Shown in pieces: positions 19,681 through 28,441 of a DNA stretch of 64,000 bases. How positions within the stretch are numbered: the first letter of the stretch is position 1; every line of letters begins with the position of its first letter. The translations under genes were made by a program, and so were the position numbers. This stretch comes from Mariprofundaceae bacterium (GTDB taxonomy: Bacteria; Pseudomonadota; Zetaproteobacteria; Mariprofundales; Mariprofundaceae): positions 42,387 to 106,386 of the forward strand of contig JAJFLC010000007.1 of assembly GCA_021772895.1 (NCBI GenBank), in the 5' to 3' direction. Below the pieces are notes generated by a model, which did not search any database, was not told the DNA's origin, and was given only the letters and a program-made list of their open reading frames with translations.

Positions 19681-20431
19681 CTTTTACAATCAAACCCGTG
19701 ATATTCAATTTGGTTTTTACATCTTTCTTTGCCGTTTCCGCAGCCTTCTTCGATGTAAAAGCCCCCGCATAAACCCGATACCAGGTACCCAACCCGGGAA
19801 GTTCAACCCGCTTGATAACGCCTGTATACCCGGTCTTCATCAATTTTGGAAAAAAGCTCTCCGCCTCACTCTGTCGCTGAAAAGAGGCAAGTTGGAGGTA
19901 GTATTCTCCACTAGCCTCAACTGATTTTAGCAGAGAAGGCGAAGGCACAGCATGCACAGGTTTTTTATCATTTCCCTGATTCAATTCCTGCTCAAGAATT
20001 TGCTTGAGTAAAACTTCGGATGCAGTGACCTCTGATTGCGTTGGCTTTTTCACTTCTTCGGCCCTTTCTTTCAATGGTGAGCCATGCATTTCCATCGGTT
20101 CAGGGTCTACGGATTGCCGAGGAAGCTCATTATAAAAAGTTAATTCCCCAACCTGTGTCGTTGAAACTTCAGGCATGCGATTTTTTGCTTTTTCTCTTAG
20201 CATCGTCAGCTCTTGTTTTTGTTTTTTCAGCTGAGCAATCAAACGAGCTTCATCCGCGCTCGTTGCCTTCTGCATGCCCATATCCTGCCCCACCACAAAA
20301 CCAACAACAAAACCACCTGCAACAACAGCCAGAGCGATGATTGTCAAAAAAAGAACTTTGCCCCGCCCTATGGGTCGAACATCTTCAGGCTGCTGTAGTG
20401 ATTCAATTTGAGCAAAATCCTGTTCTGCCAT
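19673..20431 (-). CDS. SPOR domain membrane protein
   Basis: A 252-residue protein with a cytoplasmic N-terminus, one membrane segment (about 25-48), a charged linker with a short coiled coil, and a C-terminal SPOR domain (about 172-252: YYLQLASFQRQSEAESF, GTWYRVYAGAFTSKKAAE). SPOR domains bind denuded glycan strands at division sites. The start codon follows directly on the argS stop (TAAATG), and the end overlaps amgK, so argS, this gene and amgK form one unit. Comparable argS-SPOR pairs occur in other proteobacteria. Confidence 0.88.
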   Translation of the reverse strand: MAEQDFAQIESLQQPEDVRPIGRGKVLFLTIIALAVVAGGFVVGFVVGQDMGMQKATSADEARLIAQLKKQKQELTMLREKAKNRMPEVSTTQVGELTFYNELPRQSVDPEPMEMHGSPLKERAEEVKKPTQSEVTASEVLLKQILEQELNQGNDKKPVHAVPSPSLLKSVEASGEYYLQLASFQRQSEAESFFPKLMKTGYTGVIKRVELPGLGTWYRVYAGAFTSKKAAETAKKDVKTKLNITGLIVKGD

Positions 20432-22141
20432 TTACATGCGCTCCGGTGAAGATACGCCCAACAAAGACAAACCATTACAAATCACTTGTCCTACAGCTCT
20501 AACAAGAAGTAACCGTGCCTGAGTCAGGCCATCATCGTCACTAATCACACGGTGTTTATGATAAAAGCTGTGCAAACTTCGGGCCAGGTCCATCAAATAA
20601 GTGGCTAACCTGTATGCTTCCAGACGATTCGCAGCCTTATCCAGCATCTCAGGATAAGCCAACAATGCCGCAACCAAACGTTTCTCTTCATCAGAAGTCA
20701 GGTGTGATGTATCGACAGAATCCACAGCCATGAGTGCAATACCCTCATCTGTAGCTTTTCGTAAAATAGCACACACACGGGCATAGGCATATTGAACATA
20801 ATAAACCGGATTTTCTTCGTTTTTCTGTTTGGCAGTTTCAAGGTCAAAGTCAAGCTGACTTTCTATGCGCCGCGTCATGAAGTTGAAACGCACGGCATCA
20901 GAGCCCACTTCATCAACTACTTCACGCAAAGTCACAAATGTACCCGCACGTTTTGACATCTTCACCTGCTCACCTGCACGCATAAGATTCACCATCTGAA
21001 CCAGAAGCACTTCCGGCTGTTTATCCAAACCCGTGAGTGCTTTCATCGCTGACTGTACACGCGTGACATACCCACCGTGATCAGCACCCCATATATCAAT
21101 TTGACGTTTGAACCCTCGCTCAAACTTATCAACATGATAGGCAATATCAGCAGCAAAATAAGTAGGTGTACCATCCTGTTTGGCAAGCGGACGATCCACA
21201 TCATCACCAAACCGGGTCGTTCGAAACAGCCATTGTTCAACGGGCTTGTAATCACTGACCTCTTTGCCTTTCGGTGGTGGCAGTGTCCCCAAATAAATAA
21301 GATCGTCTGCTTTTAACTGTTCTATCAATTCATCCACGCGACCTGAATCATGCAAACTTTTCTCGGAAAAATAGTGATCAAAATTAATATCCAGTGCTGC
21401 AAGGTCAGCACGAATCATGTTCATCATCTTATCAATCGCATAATCAACGAGCAGAGGCCATTTTTCTGAATCATGGTTCAGCGCATTCAACTGTCCGAAT
21501 GAATAGTCCTTAAGAAGCTGTTTTGCAGCCTCAATCAAATATTCGCCGGGGTATTCACCCGCTTCCAACTCAATTTCGAGTCCTTCCAACTGCTGCACAC
21601 GTTTCCAAAGTGAGCTGGCCAATACATCGATCTGAGTCCCGGCATCATTAATATAATATTCACGATGAACATCAAAACCACGCGCAGCCAGAATACGCCC
21701 CAGCGCATCTCCAACAACAGCGCCCCGGCCATGCCCAACATGCATCGGCCCAGTGGGGTTTGCTGAAACAAATTCCAGACAGATTTTCTCCGAGTTTTCA
21801 TCTTTCTCAACACATCCATATAACTCACGCTGATGGACAATGTATTTTACCACCTCTGCCTCAGAAGCATGTTGAAGACGAATATTAATAAAACCAGGGC
21901 CTGCAATATCTGCCCCTTCGACTGCATCCGGCCACACAACCATCGAAAGAATTTTTTCTGCCAAAACACGCGGTGGCTGATTCAATTGGCCGGCCAACGG
22001 CATCGCCACATTGGCAGCATAATCACCATGATCTTTCTGTTTGGGTCGAGTCAGTTGAACCCGTACGTGAACATCAACACCGTGCTCTTTGAGCAACAAA
22101 TCAACAGCAAGCTGCAATGCGGTTTCAAGCGACTGTTTCAC
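20432..22141 (-). CDS. argS: Arginyl-tRNA synthetase
   Basis: A 569-residue class I synthetase. It has the N-terminal additional domain, the HIGH-like motif in NPTGPMHVGHGRGAVVGDALG, KMSKRAGTFVTL as the KMSKS equivalent, and the C-terminal DALR anticodon-binding domain ending with VICNGLSLLGVSSPERM. The start is GTG with GGAGG four bases upstream. It is the first gene of a leftward unit with the SPOR protein and amgK; mutM lies 76 bases upstream on the same strand. Confidence 0.97.
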   Translation of the reverse strand: MKQSLETALQLAVDLLLKEHGVDVHVRVQLTRPKQKDHGDYAANVAMPLAGQLNQPPRVLAEKILSMVVWPDAVEGADIAGPGFINIRLQHASEAEVVKYIVHQRELYGCVEKDENSEKICLEFVSANPTGPMHVGHGRGAVVGDALGRILAARGFDVHREYYINDAGTQIDVLASSLWKRVQQLEGLEIELEAGEYPGEYLIEAAKQLLKDYSFGQLNALNHDSEKWPLLVDYAIDKMMNMIRADLAALDINFDHYFSEKSLHDSGRVDELIEQLKADDLIYLGTLPPPKGKEVSDYKPVEQWLFRTTRFGDDVDRPLAKQDGTPTYFAADIAYHVDKFERGFKRQIDIWGADHGGYVTRVQSAMKALTGLDKQPEVLLVQMVNLMRAGEQVKMSKRAGTFVTLREVVDEVGSDAVRFNFMTRRIESQLDFDLETAKQKNEENPVYYVQYAYARVCAILRKATDEGIALMAVDSVDTSHLTSDEEKRLVAALLAYPEMLDKAANRLEAYRLATYLMDLARSLHSFYHKHRVISDDDGLTQARLLLVRAVGQVICNGLSLLGVSSPERM

Positions 22142-22217
22142 CTGGCCTCCGAAAGTTTTGAAATCCTGAATTAATCATCCAGTCTAATTTATATGAGCCG
22201 CATACTACACTGCAAAA

Positions 22218-23051
22218 TCAACGCTGACAGCCCAAACAATAGAATGTACTCCGGCCAGACTGAACCCTACGCCGAATCAGCTTACCACAATCATAACAAG
22301 GTTCATTTTCTCGCCCGTAAACGCGGAACTGATGAGCAAAATAGCCCGGTTTACCATCGGCCTTCACAAAATCACTGATGGTACTCCCGCCTGCTGCGAT
22401 GGCATCGTTTAAGACTTCCCGAATCACATCACGTAACCTTGCAAGTCGCTCTTGGGAAACGCTCCCCGCAGCCTTGCCCGGGTCAATACCACTTCTAAAT
22501 AACGCTTCATTTGCATAAATATTACCAACCCCCACCACAACATGTGCATCCATAAGCAGTGATTTAATTGGTACTTTCCGATTTTCACAGCAATGTATCA
22601 GGTAATCTACAGTAAAATTTTCTTCCAAAGGCTCAGGCCCAAGTTGTATAAACCACTTGTGAGTCTCGATAGCTTGCAAACTCAATAAATCAACATAACC
22701 AAAACGCCGTGTGTCCCGATAGCAGAGGGCCGTTCCATTCTCAAGGTTCACACGAACATGTTCATGTTTAAATACGGGAGAGCTCTGATCCAGCACATGG
22801 AATTGCCCGGTCATACCAAGGTGCCAGACCAAAACAGCTGCTTTATCAGAGCATACCTCAAACTGGAAAAGAAGGTATTTGGAACGCCGTGAAACACGGA
22901 AAAAAACCAGGCCTTGCAGGCTCTTGGCCAAGTCATTCGGCAGTGGAAACCTGAGTTTGTCACACATGATTTCCACTGATTTTATCTGCTTTCCTACAAG
23001 CAAAGGCGACAATCCTCTGCAAATCACTTCGACTTCAGGCAATTCAGGCAT
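22218..23051 (-). CDS. mutM: Formamidopyrimidine-DNA glycosylase MutM (Fpg)
   Basis: A 277-residue base-excision repair glycosylase/AP lyase that removes oxidised purines such as 8-oxoguanine. The N-terminus MPELPEVEVICRGL carries the catalytic Pro2 and Glu3; LVWHLGMTGQF, VGVGNIYANEALF and the C-terminal zinc finger (CYDCGKLIRRRVQSGRSTFYC followed by GCQ) are complete. It is divergent from the cyclic-nucleotide-binding gene. Confidence 0.96.
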   Translation of the reverse strand: MPELPEVEVICRGLSPLLVGKQIKSVEIMCDKLRFPLPNDLAKSLQGLVFFRVSRRSKYLLFQFEVCSDKAAVLVWHLGMTGQFHVLDQSSPVFKHEHVRVNLENGTALCYRDTRRFGYVDLLSLQAIETHKWFIQLGPEPLEENFTVDYLIHCCENRKVPIKSLLMDAHVVVGVGNIYANEALFRSGIDPGKAAGSVSQERLARLRDVIREVLNDAIAAGGSTISDFVKADGKPGYFAHQFRVYGRENEPCYDCGKLIRRRVQSGRSTFYCLGCQR

Positions 23052-23074
23052 ACAGCAACCCTAACAGCATATTC

Positions 23075-24040
23075 ATGATCAATCTTGCGACATCAGAAAG
23101 TTACATCCATACTCGGCTAATGAGCGAGGAATTTACTGAAGAACTCCCGGAATTTGATGGCAGAACCTACCCGATTCTGGCCGTTCTTTTTCCCGATGAG
23201 TTACATTTTTTTCGCTCCATAGCCACCACCATTGAGCTGGCAGCAGATGTTGCAGTCATTCTTGAAGGGGAATTAAGTCCATTCCTCTATCTGGTTCAAT
23301 CGGGCGTATTGCGGGTTAATAAACGCCACAGCAATGAAATTTTCGAAGTCGGTTCTATCACACCTGGTGATATCTTTAGTGAAGCATCCGTACTTTATAA
23401 TTCACCTGCCGGTGCCGAAGTAAGAACAATCGAACCCACTGTGCTTTATCAAATTCCAGCCGATCAGGTTCGTGAAGTACTTGATTCCAATGATCGCTTT
23501 ATGCGTTCAATATCACAGATTGCCGAACGTCGCGCAGCAGCCAGCGCACTTGCGGTCAACCCGATTTTTGCGATCCTGCCTCAGGCCGTGCGAGAAGTTG
23601 CGCTTTATAATGGTCAGTTCATATCCATTAAAGCTGGCGATGTGCTCATGCATGAAGGGGACGCGGATACACGTTTTATGTTTATAGTATTATCCGGTGA
23701 AGCTGAAATCTCTATGCAACATCCACGTGACCCCAAGAAAAAAATTGTCATTGCCAGAGCTACATCCGGTGATGAAATGGGTGAGATTTCTGTCATCACC
23801 AACAAACCTCATGCTGCAACTGTGGTTGCAACAACAACATTGCGTCTTCTCATGCTGAATAATCAGTCCATTCAGGCATGGCGCAAACGTTATTCCGATT
23901 TTGGTTATGCACTTTATGCATGTGTCCAACATAAACTACAGCACAGTCTTGGTGCATTGCGTAATATTGTTGATGATAATGAAGCAAAAGCGCTCACCAC
24001 GGGCACCTTACCACCGCTGGAACCTAAAAAAGAAAAATAA
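23075..24040 (+). CDS. Protein with two cyclic-nucleotide-binding domains
   Basis: A 321-residue protein with two cNMP-binding folds, about residues 45-155 (FLYLVQSGVLRVNKRHSNEIFEVGSITPGDIFSEASVLYN region) and about 165-275 (GDADTRFMFIVLSGEAEIS, SGDEMGEISVITNKPHAATVVA). No DNA-binding helix-turn-helix, kinase or membrane segment is visible, so it appears to be a sensor without a fused output. The phosphate-cassette GE.S....P.A is good in both copies. An internal ATG at 23120 (MSEEFTEEL) is an alternative start; neither has a clear ribosome binding site. Confidence 0.8.
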   Translation: MINLATSESYIHTRLMSEEFTEELPEFDGRTYPILAVLFPDELHFFRSIATTIELAADVAVILEGELSPFLYLVQSGVLRVNKRHSNEIFEVGSITPGDIFSEASVLYNSPAGAEVRTIEPTVLYQIPADQVREVLDSNDRFMRSISQIAERRAAASALAVNPIFAILPQAVREVALYNGQFISIKAGDVLMHEGDADTRFMFIVLSGEAEISMQHPRDPKKKIVIARATSGDEMGEISVITNKPHAATVVATTTLRLLMLNNQSIQAWRKRYSDFGYALYACVQHKLQHSLGALRNIVDDNEAKALTTGTLPPLEPKKEK

Positions 24041-24068
24041 CACCCGCTAAAACCAGGCTTTAGGAGCT

Positions 24069-24254
24069 TCAGCTCCGAACCATTCGAACAATTAACCAAC
24101 CAATTGCAATACCAACCAGACCAACAGCCCTTAGTATAGGGGGGGGCACTTCCGGCAACCTTCTTAACATCTCAATCATCTGACGCGGAAAAAGCGCATA
24201 CATCGCTCCTTCCAGCACCAGCACCAGACCCAGTGCCACCCATAAATCAGTCAT
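24069..24254 (-). CDS. yjeT: DUF2065 family small membrane protein (YjeT-like)
   Basis: A 61-residue protein with two hydrophobic segments (about 3-22 and 42-58) joined by a short loop FPRQMIEMLRRLPEVPP, the pattern of DUF2065/YjeT. It lies 47 bases after hflC, the same position as yjeT in E. coli, which supports the assignment. Function is unknown; association with the HflKC complex at the membrane is a reasonable guess. Confidence 0.85.
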   Translation of the reverse strand: MTDLWVALGLVLVLEGAMYALFPRQMIEMLRRLPEVPPPILRAVGLVGIAIGWLIVRMVRS

Positions 24255-24301
24255 CTACCTTCTCAATCTGTTATTTTAGCCCGTCATCTAAACCAAAAGG
24301 C

Positions 24302-25177
24302 CTACTTTTTAGACCGTCCAAAATAACGGAAAAATTCTGAATCAGGAGAAATAACCAGACGGGTTCCTTCATTGATAGACTGTTTATAAGCTTCCAATGA
24401 ACGTACAAACCCATAAAATTTTGGGTCACGTTCATGAGCAGAAGCATACGTTTTTGTTGCCTTCGCATCAGCATGACCACGAATAATCTGTGCATTTTTG
24501 TAGGCATCAGCCAATACAAACTTCACATCTTTTTCAGCCTTGGCACGGATTTCTCTGGCAGCCTCTTCACCTTCAGAACGATATTCTTTGGCAATACGAT
24601 TACGCTCTGCCTTCATGCGCTGGAAAACAGCATCAGAGTTTTCTTTTGGTAAATCAGCACGTTTGATACGCACATCAATCACTTCGATACCCAAATCCTG
24701 CACACCAAGATCAGCACGTTTTTGAATTGACTGCATCAGTTCCACACGCAGATTGGCCTGATCACCACCGGAAACAATTTCATGCAATGTATGTTGACCC
24801 AAAACCTCTCGCACTTTACCTCGAACCACATCCTGCATACGTGATGCAACGCCTGTCTGAGTACGCGCTACCTGATAAACTTTCAACGGATCCGTAATGC
24901 GCCAGCGCGTATAATTATCAACAAGGATTGATTTTTTGTCCTTAGTAATGACTTCGTTGGGACGCGCATCGCTCTCAAGCAGGCGACGGTCAAAAGTTTC
25001 CACACTCTGCCATGGCAGTTTGAAATGCAGGCCTGCTGAGGTGACAACATTTTTTGGATTTCCGAATTGCAAGACCAATGCCTGCTCACGTTGATCTACA
25101 ACAAAAGCACACATACTTGCCACAACTGCAACAACAACAAGAAAAACACCTGCAATACTTAATTTAGAACCCATCAT
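24302..25177 (-). CDS. hflC: HflC, SPFH-domain subunit of the HflKC complex
   Basis: A 291-residue inner-membrane protein with an N-terminal anchor (about 7-27) and a periplasmic SPFH/band-7 domain starting with FVVDQREQALVLQFGNPKNV, then a helical region rich in Ala/Glu (about 195-255). With HflK it forms a large cage around FtsH that modulates membrane proteolysis. The start overlaps the hflK stop by four bases (ATGA), so the two are coupled. Confidence 0.95.
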   Translation of the reverse strand: MMGSKLSIAGVFLVVVAVVASMCAFVVDQREQALVLQFGNPKNVVTSAGLHFKLPWQSVETFDRRLLESDARPNEVITKDKKSILVDNYTRWRITDPLKVYQVARTQTGVASRMQDVVRGKVREVLGQHTLHEIVSGGDQANLRVELMQSIQKRADLGVQDLGIEVIDVRIKRADLPKENSDAVFQRMKAERNRIAKEYRSEGEEAAREIRAKAEKDVKFVLADAYKNAQIIRGHADAKATKTYASAHERDPKFYGFVRSLEAYKQSINEGTRLVISPDSEFFRYFGRSKK

Positions 25178-26259
25178 TTCACCTCCACTTTTCCGGCACG
25201 ATCAAGCGGCAGGTATGGCAGCACACGATCAGCTACCGAGCCATCTACAATCACTTTATCGGCCTTGGTCATAACTTCCTGCATGGTGTCGAGATACAGA
25301 CGTTTGCGTGTGACGTCCGGGGCCTGCCTGTAGGCTTTAAGAAGCTGGTTAAAACGATCTGCTTCACCTATCGCGCGTTCTACCACCTCTTTTTGATAAC
25401 CTTCGGCATCAAGAATCATCTTCTTGGCTTCACCACGGGCATTCGGAATAATGTCATTTGCATACGCCTGTGCCTCATTTTTGGCACGTTCCTTATCTTC
25501 ACGTGCAGATGCGACATCCTTAAATTCTTTAATCACACGCTCTGGCGGCTGCACATCCTGTAATTTCATAGTGGTTACCGAAATACCCGCCTTATAGCTA
25601 TCCAGAATAGACTGAATCAGTTCTTGAGTCTCAACTTCAACTTCTGCTTTTTTGGTGGTAAGTACATCATCAATCAACGTTCGGCCGATAATTTCACGAA
25701 TTGCAGATTCCGCCGCATCCCGCACTGTCTTTTCAGCGCTATCGATATTGAAAAGATAATTTTCTACACTCTTAATTTTATACTGAACGATAAATGATAT
25801 ATCAACGATATTTTCATCACGTGTGAGCATCAGTGATTCCTGTAGAACTTTACGCCCCCTGCCTTCGCCAAAATCACGGAATCCAATAGCGAGACGCTGC
25901 ACACGTGTGACAGGCAACTTTTCAACCGTTTCAATTGGATAAGGGAAATGCCAGTTCAAACCTGGCCCTCTGGTCTCTGAATACTGCCCGAAACGAAGCA
26001 CAACTGCCTCTTCATCCGCCGCCACACTATACAACCCTGTCGCCAACCAAAACAGCAATACAACCACTGCAACGCTACCCAACAAACCCTTGCTCAGGTC
26101 AGGACCGTTACCACCACCTTTACCACCAAAGAAGCCGCTAAAGCGCTCCTGCAAGCGTTTGATAACCGCATCAATATCAGGAGGCGTCTGGTTATTTCCA
26201 CCATTTCCTGAAGGGCGGTTCCCCCATGGGTTATTTGACTGATTCTGGTTCCAAGGCAT
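25174..26259 (-). CDS. hflK: HflK, SPFH-domain subunit of the HflKC complex
   Basis: A 361-residue partner of HflC. The cytoplasmic N-terminus is rich in Asn, Gly, Pro and Trp (MPWNQNQSNNPWGN), typical of HflK, followed by a membrane anchor (about 56-78) and the SPFH domain (ADEEAVVLRFGQYSETRGPGLNWHFPYPIE). GGAGG lies before the ATG. It is divergent from the lptG-type permease gene; the 156 bases between them must hold both promoters. Confidence 0.95.
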   Translation of the reverse strand: MPWNQNQSNNPWGNRPSGNGGNNQTPPDIDAVIKRLQERFSGFFGGKGGGNGPDLSKGLLGSVAVVVLLFWLATGLYSVAADEEAVVLRFGQYSETRGPGLNWHFPYPIETVEKLPVTRVQRLAIGFRDFGEGRGRKVLQESLMLTRDENIVDISFIVQYKIKSVENYLFNIDSAEKTVRDAAESAIREIIGRTLIDDVLTTKKAEVEVETQELIQSILDSYKAGISVTTMKLQDVQPPERVIKEFKDVASAREDKERAKNEAQAYANDIIPNARGEAKKMILDAEGYQKEVVERAIGEADRFNQLLKAYRQAPDVTRKRLYLDTMQEVMTKADKVIVDGSVADRVLPYLPLDRAGKVEVK

Positions 26260-26415
26260 GAACGACCTCCAACTGACTTATCATCGTATGTCCACTGATT
26301 CAAACAGCTTCACAAACAGCCGCGCAGTGTAACAGCTCTAACGCCCAATGCACCCCTGATATTTTTACTGGTATAGCCCTTGTCCACTATTGGCAGACAA
26401 TGTTATCCTGCCGGC

Positions 26416-27474
26416 ATGCCTACTCTGTTTCGATGGCTCTTTTATGGCTTTCTTGGCCGTGCACTGGGCACCATGATTGCAATGCTTGCCATCTATACAA
26501 TTATTGAGGTATTTGATAAAGCCCGTTATCTCGGCCATGGCATGGATGTGCCTCTGCTTATCGAGTACCTTCTACTAAAGCTTCCTTATATGATTAGTGA
26601 ATTCATGCCTGTTATTTTACTGGTTTCTGCCAGTGTTTATGTATCAGAAATATCACATCATCAGGAATTAGCTGCCTTAAGGGCAGCAGGACTGGGAGTC
26701 AACAAACTACTTACACCGCTGATAAGCATTGGTGTTCTGACAGCGCTATTTAACTTCGCCATCGGTGAATGGGTCACACCAACAACCAATCAACGGCTTG
26801 ATGTCATTGAACAGGTCAATATCCATAACAGGCCTGATCCGCATCATGGCATTCAATGGCTAAAAGACGGCCAACGTTTTTACCGGCTTACGCCTTTGAC
26901 CGATGAACGTTTTGCTATGCTTTTGCTGGAAGTTGATACACATGGAGCATGGGTGAAACGCATGGATGCCACACAAGCCCGCTATGCGAATGGACAATGG
27001 CTCCTTAACGATATCTATATCAGCACGCCATCAGCAACAGAAGGCATGGAGCTTCACCACAAAAAGCGGCTTTCATTCACATCAAACATTGGGCCTGACA
27101 CGGCTGATCCACCGAGCCCAAAACACATGCCATTTGTTGAACTGGCCCGGTATGCTCAAAACCTGGAACGTGCGGGGTTAACGGCCAGTGCATTCGTTTT
27201 GACACTACACCAGAAATTTGCTTCTCCACTGGCTTGCATCATCATGGTTTTACTTGCTGTTGCCTTAAGCATGAATATGGGAAGCCGGGTATCTGCAACA
27301 TCCAAAGGACTTATTGGAGCTATTATTCTAGGCCTTTTATTTTATGTACTGGGCAATGCAAGCAGCCTGCTTGCAAACGGTGAAAAACTGCCTGCTGCCT
27401 ACGCAGCCTGGTTACCAAACCTCATATTCGGAGGCCTTGCCGGATTTCTCATATTACACAGAGAAGGTAAATAA
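26416..27474 (+). CDS. lptG: LptF/LptG family LPS export permease, LptG-like
   Basis: A 352-residue inner-membrane permease with three membrane segments at the N-terminus (about 5-30, 50-75, 95-115), a periplasmic jellyroll-like domain (about 130-245) and three at the C-terminus. It belongs to the YjgP/YjgQ (LptF/LptG) family that extracts LPS with the LptB ATPase and passes it toward LptD. The N-terminus (WLFYGFLGRALGTMIAMLAIYTIIEVFDKARYL) is closer to LptG than LptF. A frame from a TTG at 26380 is open, but the ATG at 26416 gives the usual start. No lptF is adjacent. Confidence 0.82.
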   Translation: MPTLFRWLFYGFLGRALGTMIAMLAIYTIIEVFDKARYLGHGMDVPLLIEYLLLKLPYMISEFMPVILLVSASVYVSEISHHQELAALRAAGLGVNKLLTPLISIGVLTALFNFAIGEWVTPTTNQRLDVIEQVNIHNRPDPHHGIQWLKDGQRFYRLTPLTDERFAMLLLEVDTHGAWVKRMDATQARYANGQWLLNDIYISTPSATEGMELHHKKRLSFTSNIGPDTADPPSPKHMPFVELARYAQNLERAGLTASAFVLTLHQKFASPLACIIMVLLAVALSMNMGSRVSATSKGLIGAIILGLLFYVLGNASSLLANGEKLPAAYAAWLPNLIFGGLAGFLILHREGK

Positions 27475-27524
27475 ACCCGCAAAACTATTTTGAAAAAAAG
27501 TTGATATTTGAAGGCCTCTATCGC

Positions 27525-28292
27525 TCACACCTTCAATAATTTAATGAAGTTACGCTGTAACGTGGTGTTGGTCGCCAACACGTCGCCTTTTTCAAGGTCA
27601 ACGGTTCGTCCTTCAATATCGGTCACGATACCGCCAGCTTCCTGAACAAGAAGAATGCCTGCAGCAATATCCCAGGATTTCAACCCTGCTTCCCAATAAG
27701 AATCCAGACGACCTGCTGCAACATAGGCGAGATCCAACGCAGCCGAACCACCCCTGCGATAGCCTTCACACTCACGCATGCAAATATCCATACGCTTCTG
27801 AAATATATCAATGTGATCACGACGATAAGGCGGAAGGCCCGATGCAAACAAGGCTCTCGCCGGGCTCTTTTGGCTACCCACGCGAAGTCGACGACGATTC
27901 AAAAAGGCACCATTACCATTCTGAGCTTCAAATGTTTCATTGCGCATCGGGTCATGAACCACAGCCAGTAGTGGTTTACCACTTCGCCAGACAGCGATGG
28001 AAACAGCAAAGTGAGGCAAACCATGAATGAAGTTTGTTGTGCCATCAAGCGGATCAATATGCCATTGCATAGAAGCTTCCGGATTGGAAATGCCAGATTC
28101 CTCGGCCACAATACCATGGTCAGGATAGTGCTGCTGAATATCACGAATGATCATACTTTCAGCCTTACGGTCGACATCAGTTACAAAGTCACGGTCCTGT
28201 TTTTCCTGAACATTTACATTGTCCCGATCATCAAAACTACGGACAATCATATCTCCCGCCCGACGGGCGGCCCTTACAGCTACATACAGCAC
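27525..28292 (-). CDS. suhB: Inositol monophosphatase family protein SuhB
   Basis: A 255-residue Mg-dependent phosphatase. Motifs: FVTDVDRKAE, IVAEESG, the metal-binding WHIDPLDGTTNFIHGLPHFAVSI and the second motif SWDIAAGILLVQEAGG, the HGLP spacing being SuhB-like. SuhB also acts in E. coli as a transcription antitermination factor on rRNA genes. The frame is open upstream to 28346, but GGAGT six bases before the GTG at 28292 and the resulting N-terminus (VLYVAVRAARRAG) match the family. Confidence 0.93.
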   Translation of the reverse strand: MLYVAVRAARRAGDMIVRSFDDRDNVNVQEKQDRDFVTDVDRKAESMIIRDIQQHYPDHGIVAEESGISNPEASMQWHIDPLDGTTNFIHGLPHFAVSIAVWRSGKPLLAVVHDPMRNETFEAQNGNGAFLNRRRLRVGSQKSPARALFASGLPPYRRDHIDIFQKRMDICMRECEGYRRGGSAALDLAYVAAGRLDSYWEAGLKSWDIAAGILLVQEAGGIVTDIEGRTVDLEKGDVLATNTTLQRNFIKLLKV

Positions 28293-28441
28293 TTGCGACT
28301 CCAATTGGTCATCTTTAAAGGCCCATTGAAGCCTAGCCGCGAACACTAGACGTTCACCAACTTAAAATCACCCATATACAAAAGTGCCTATAAGCCGCAT
28401 AGTTTCAGGTGAGTGCATGTATAAGCTGTCGAGGGGGACAT

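Noticed and set aside
24063..24076. Hairpin GGAGC/GCTCC overlapping the yjeT stop codon as a terminator
   Set aside because: Only 5 bp with no T tract on either side.
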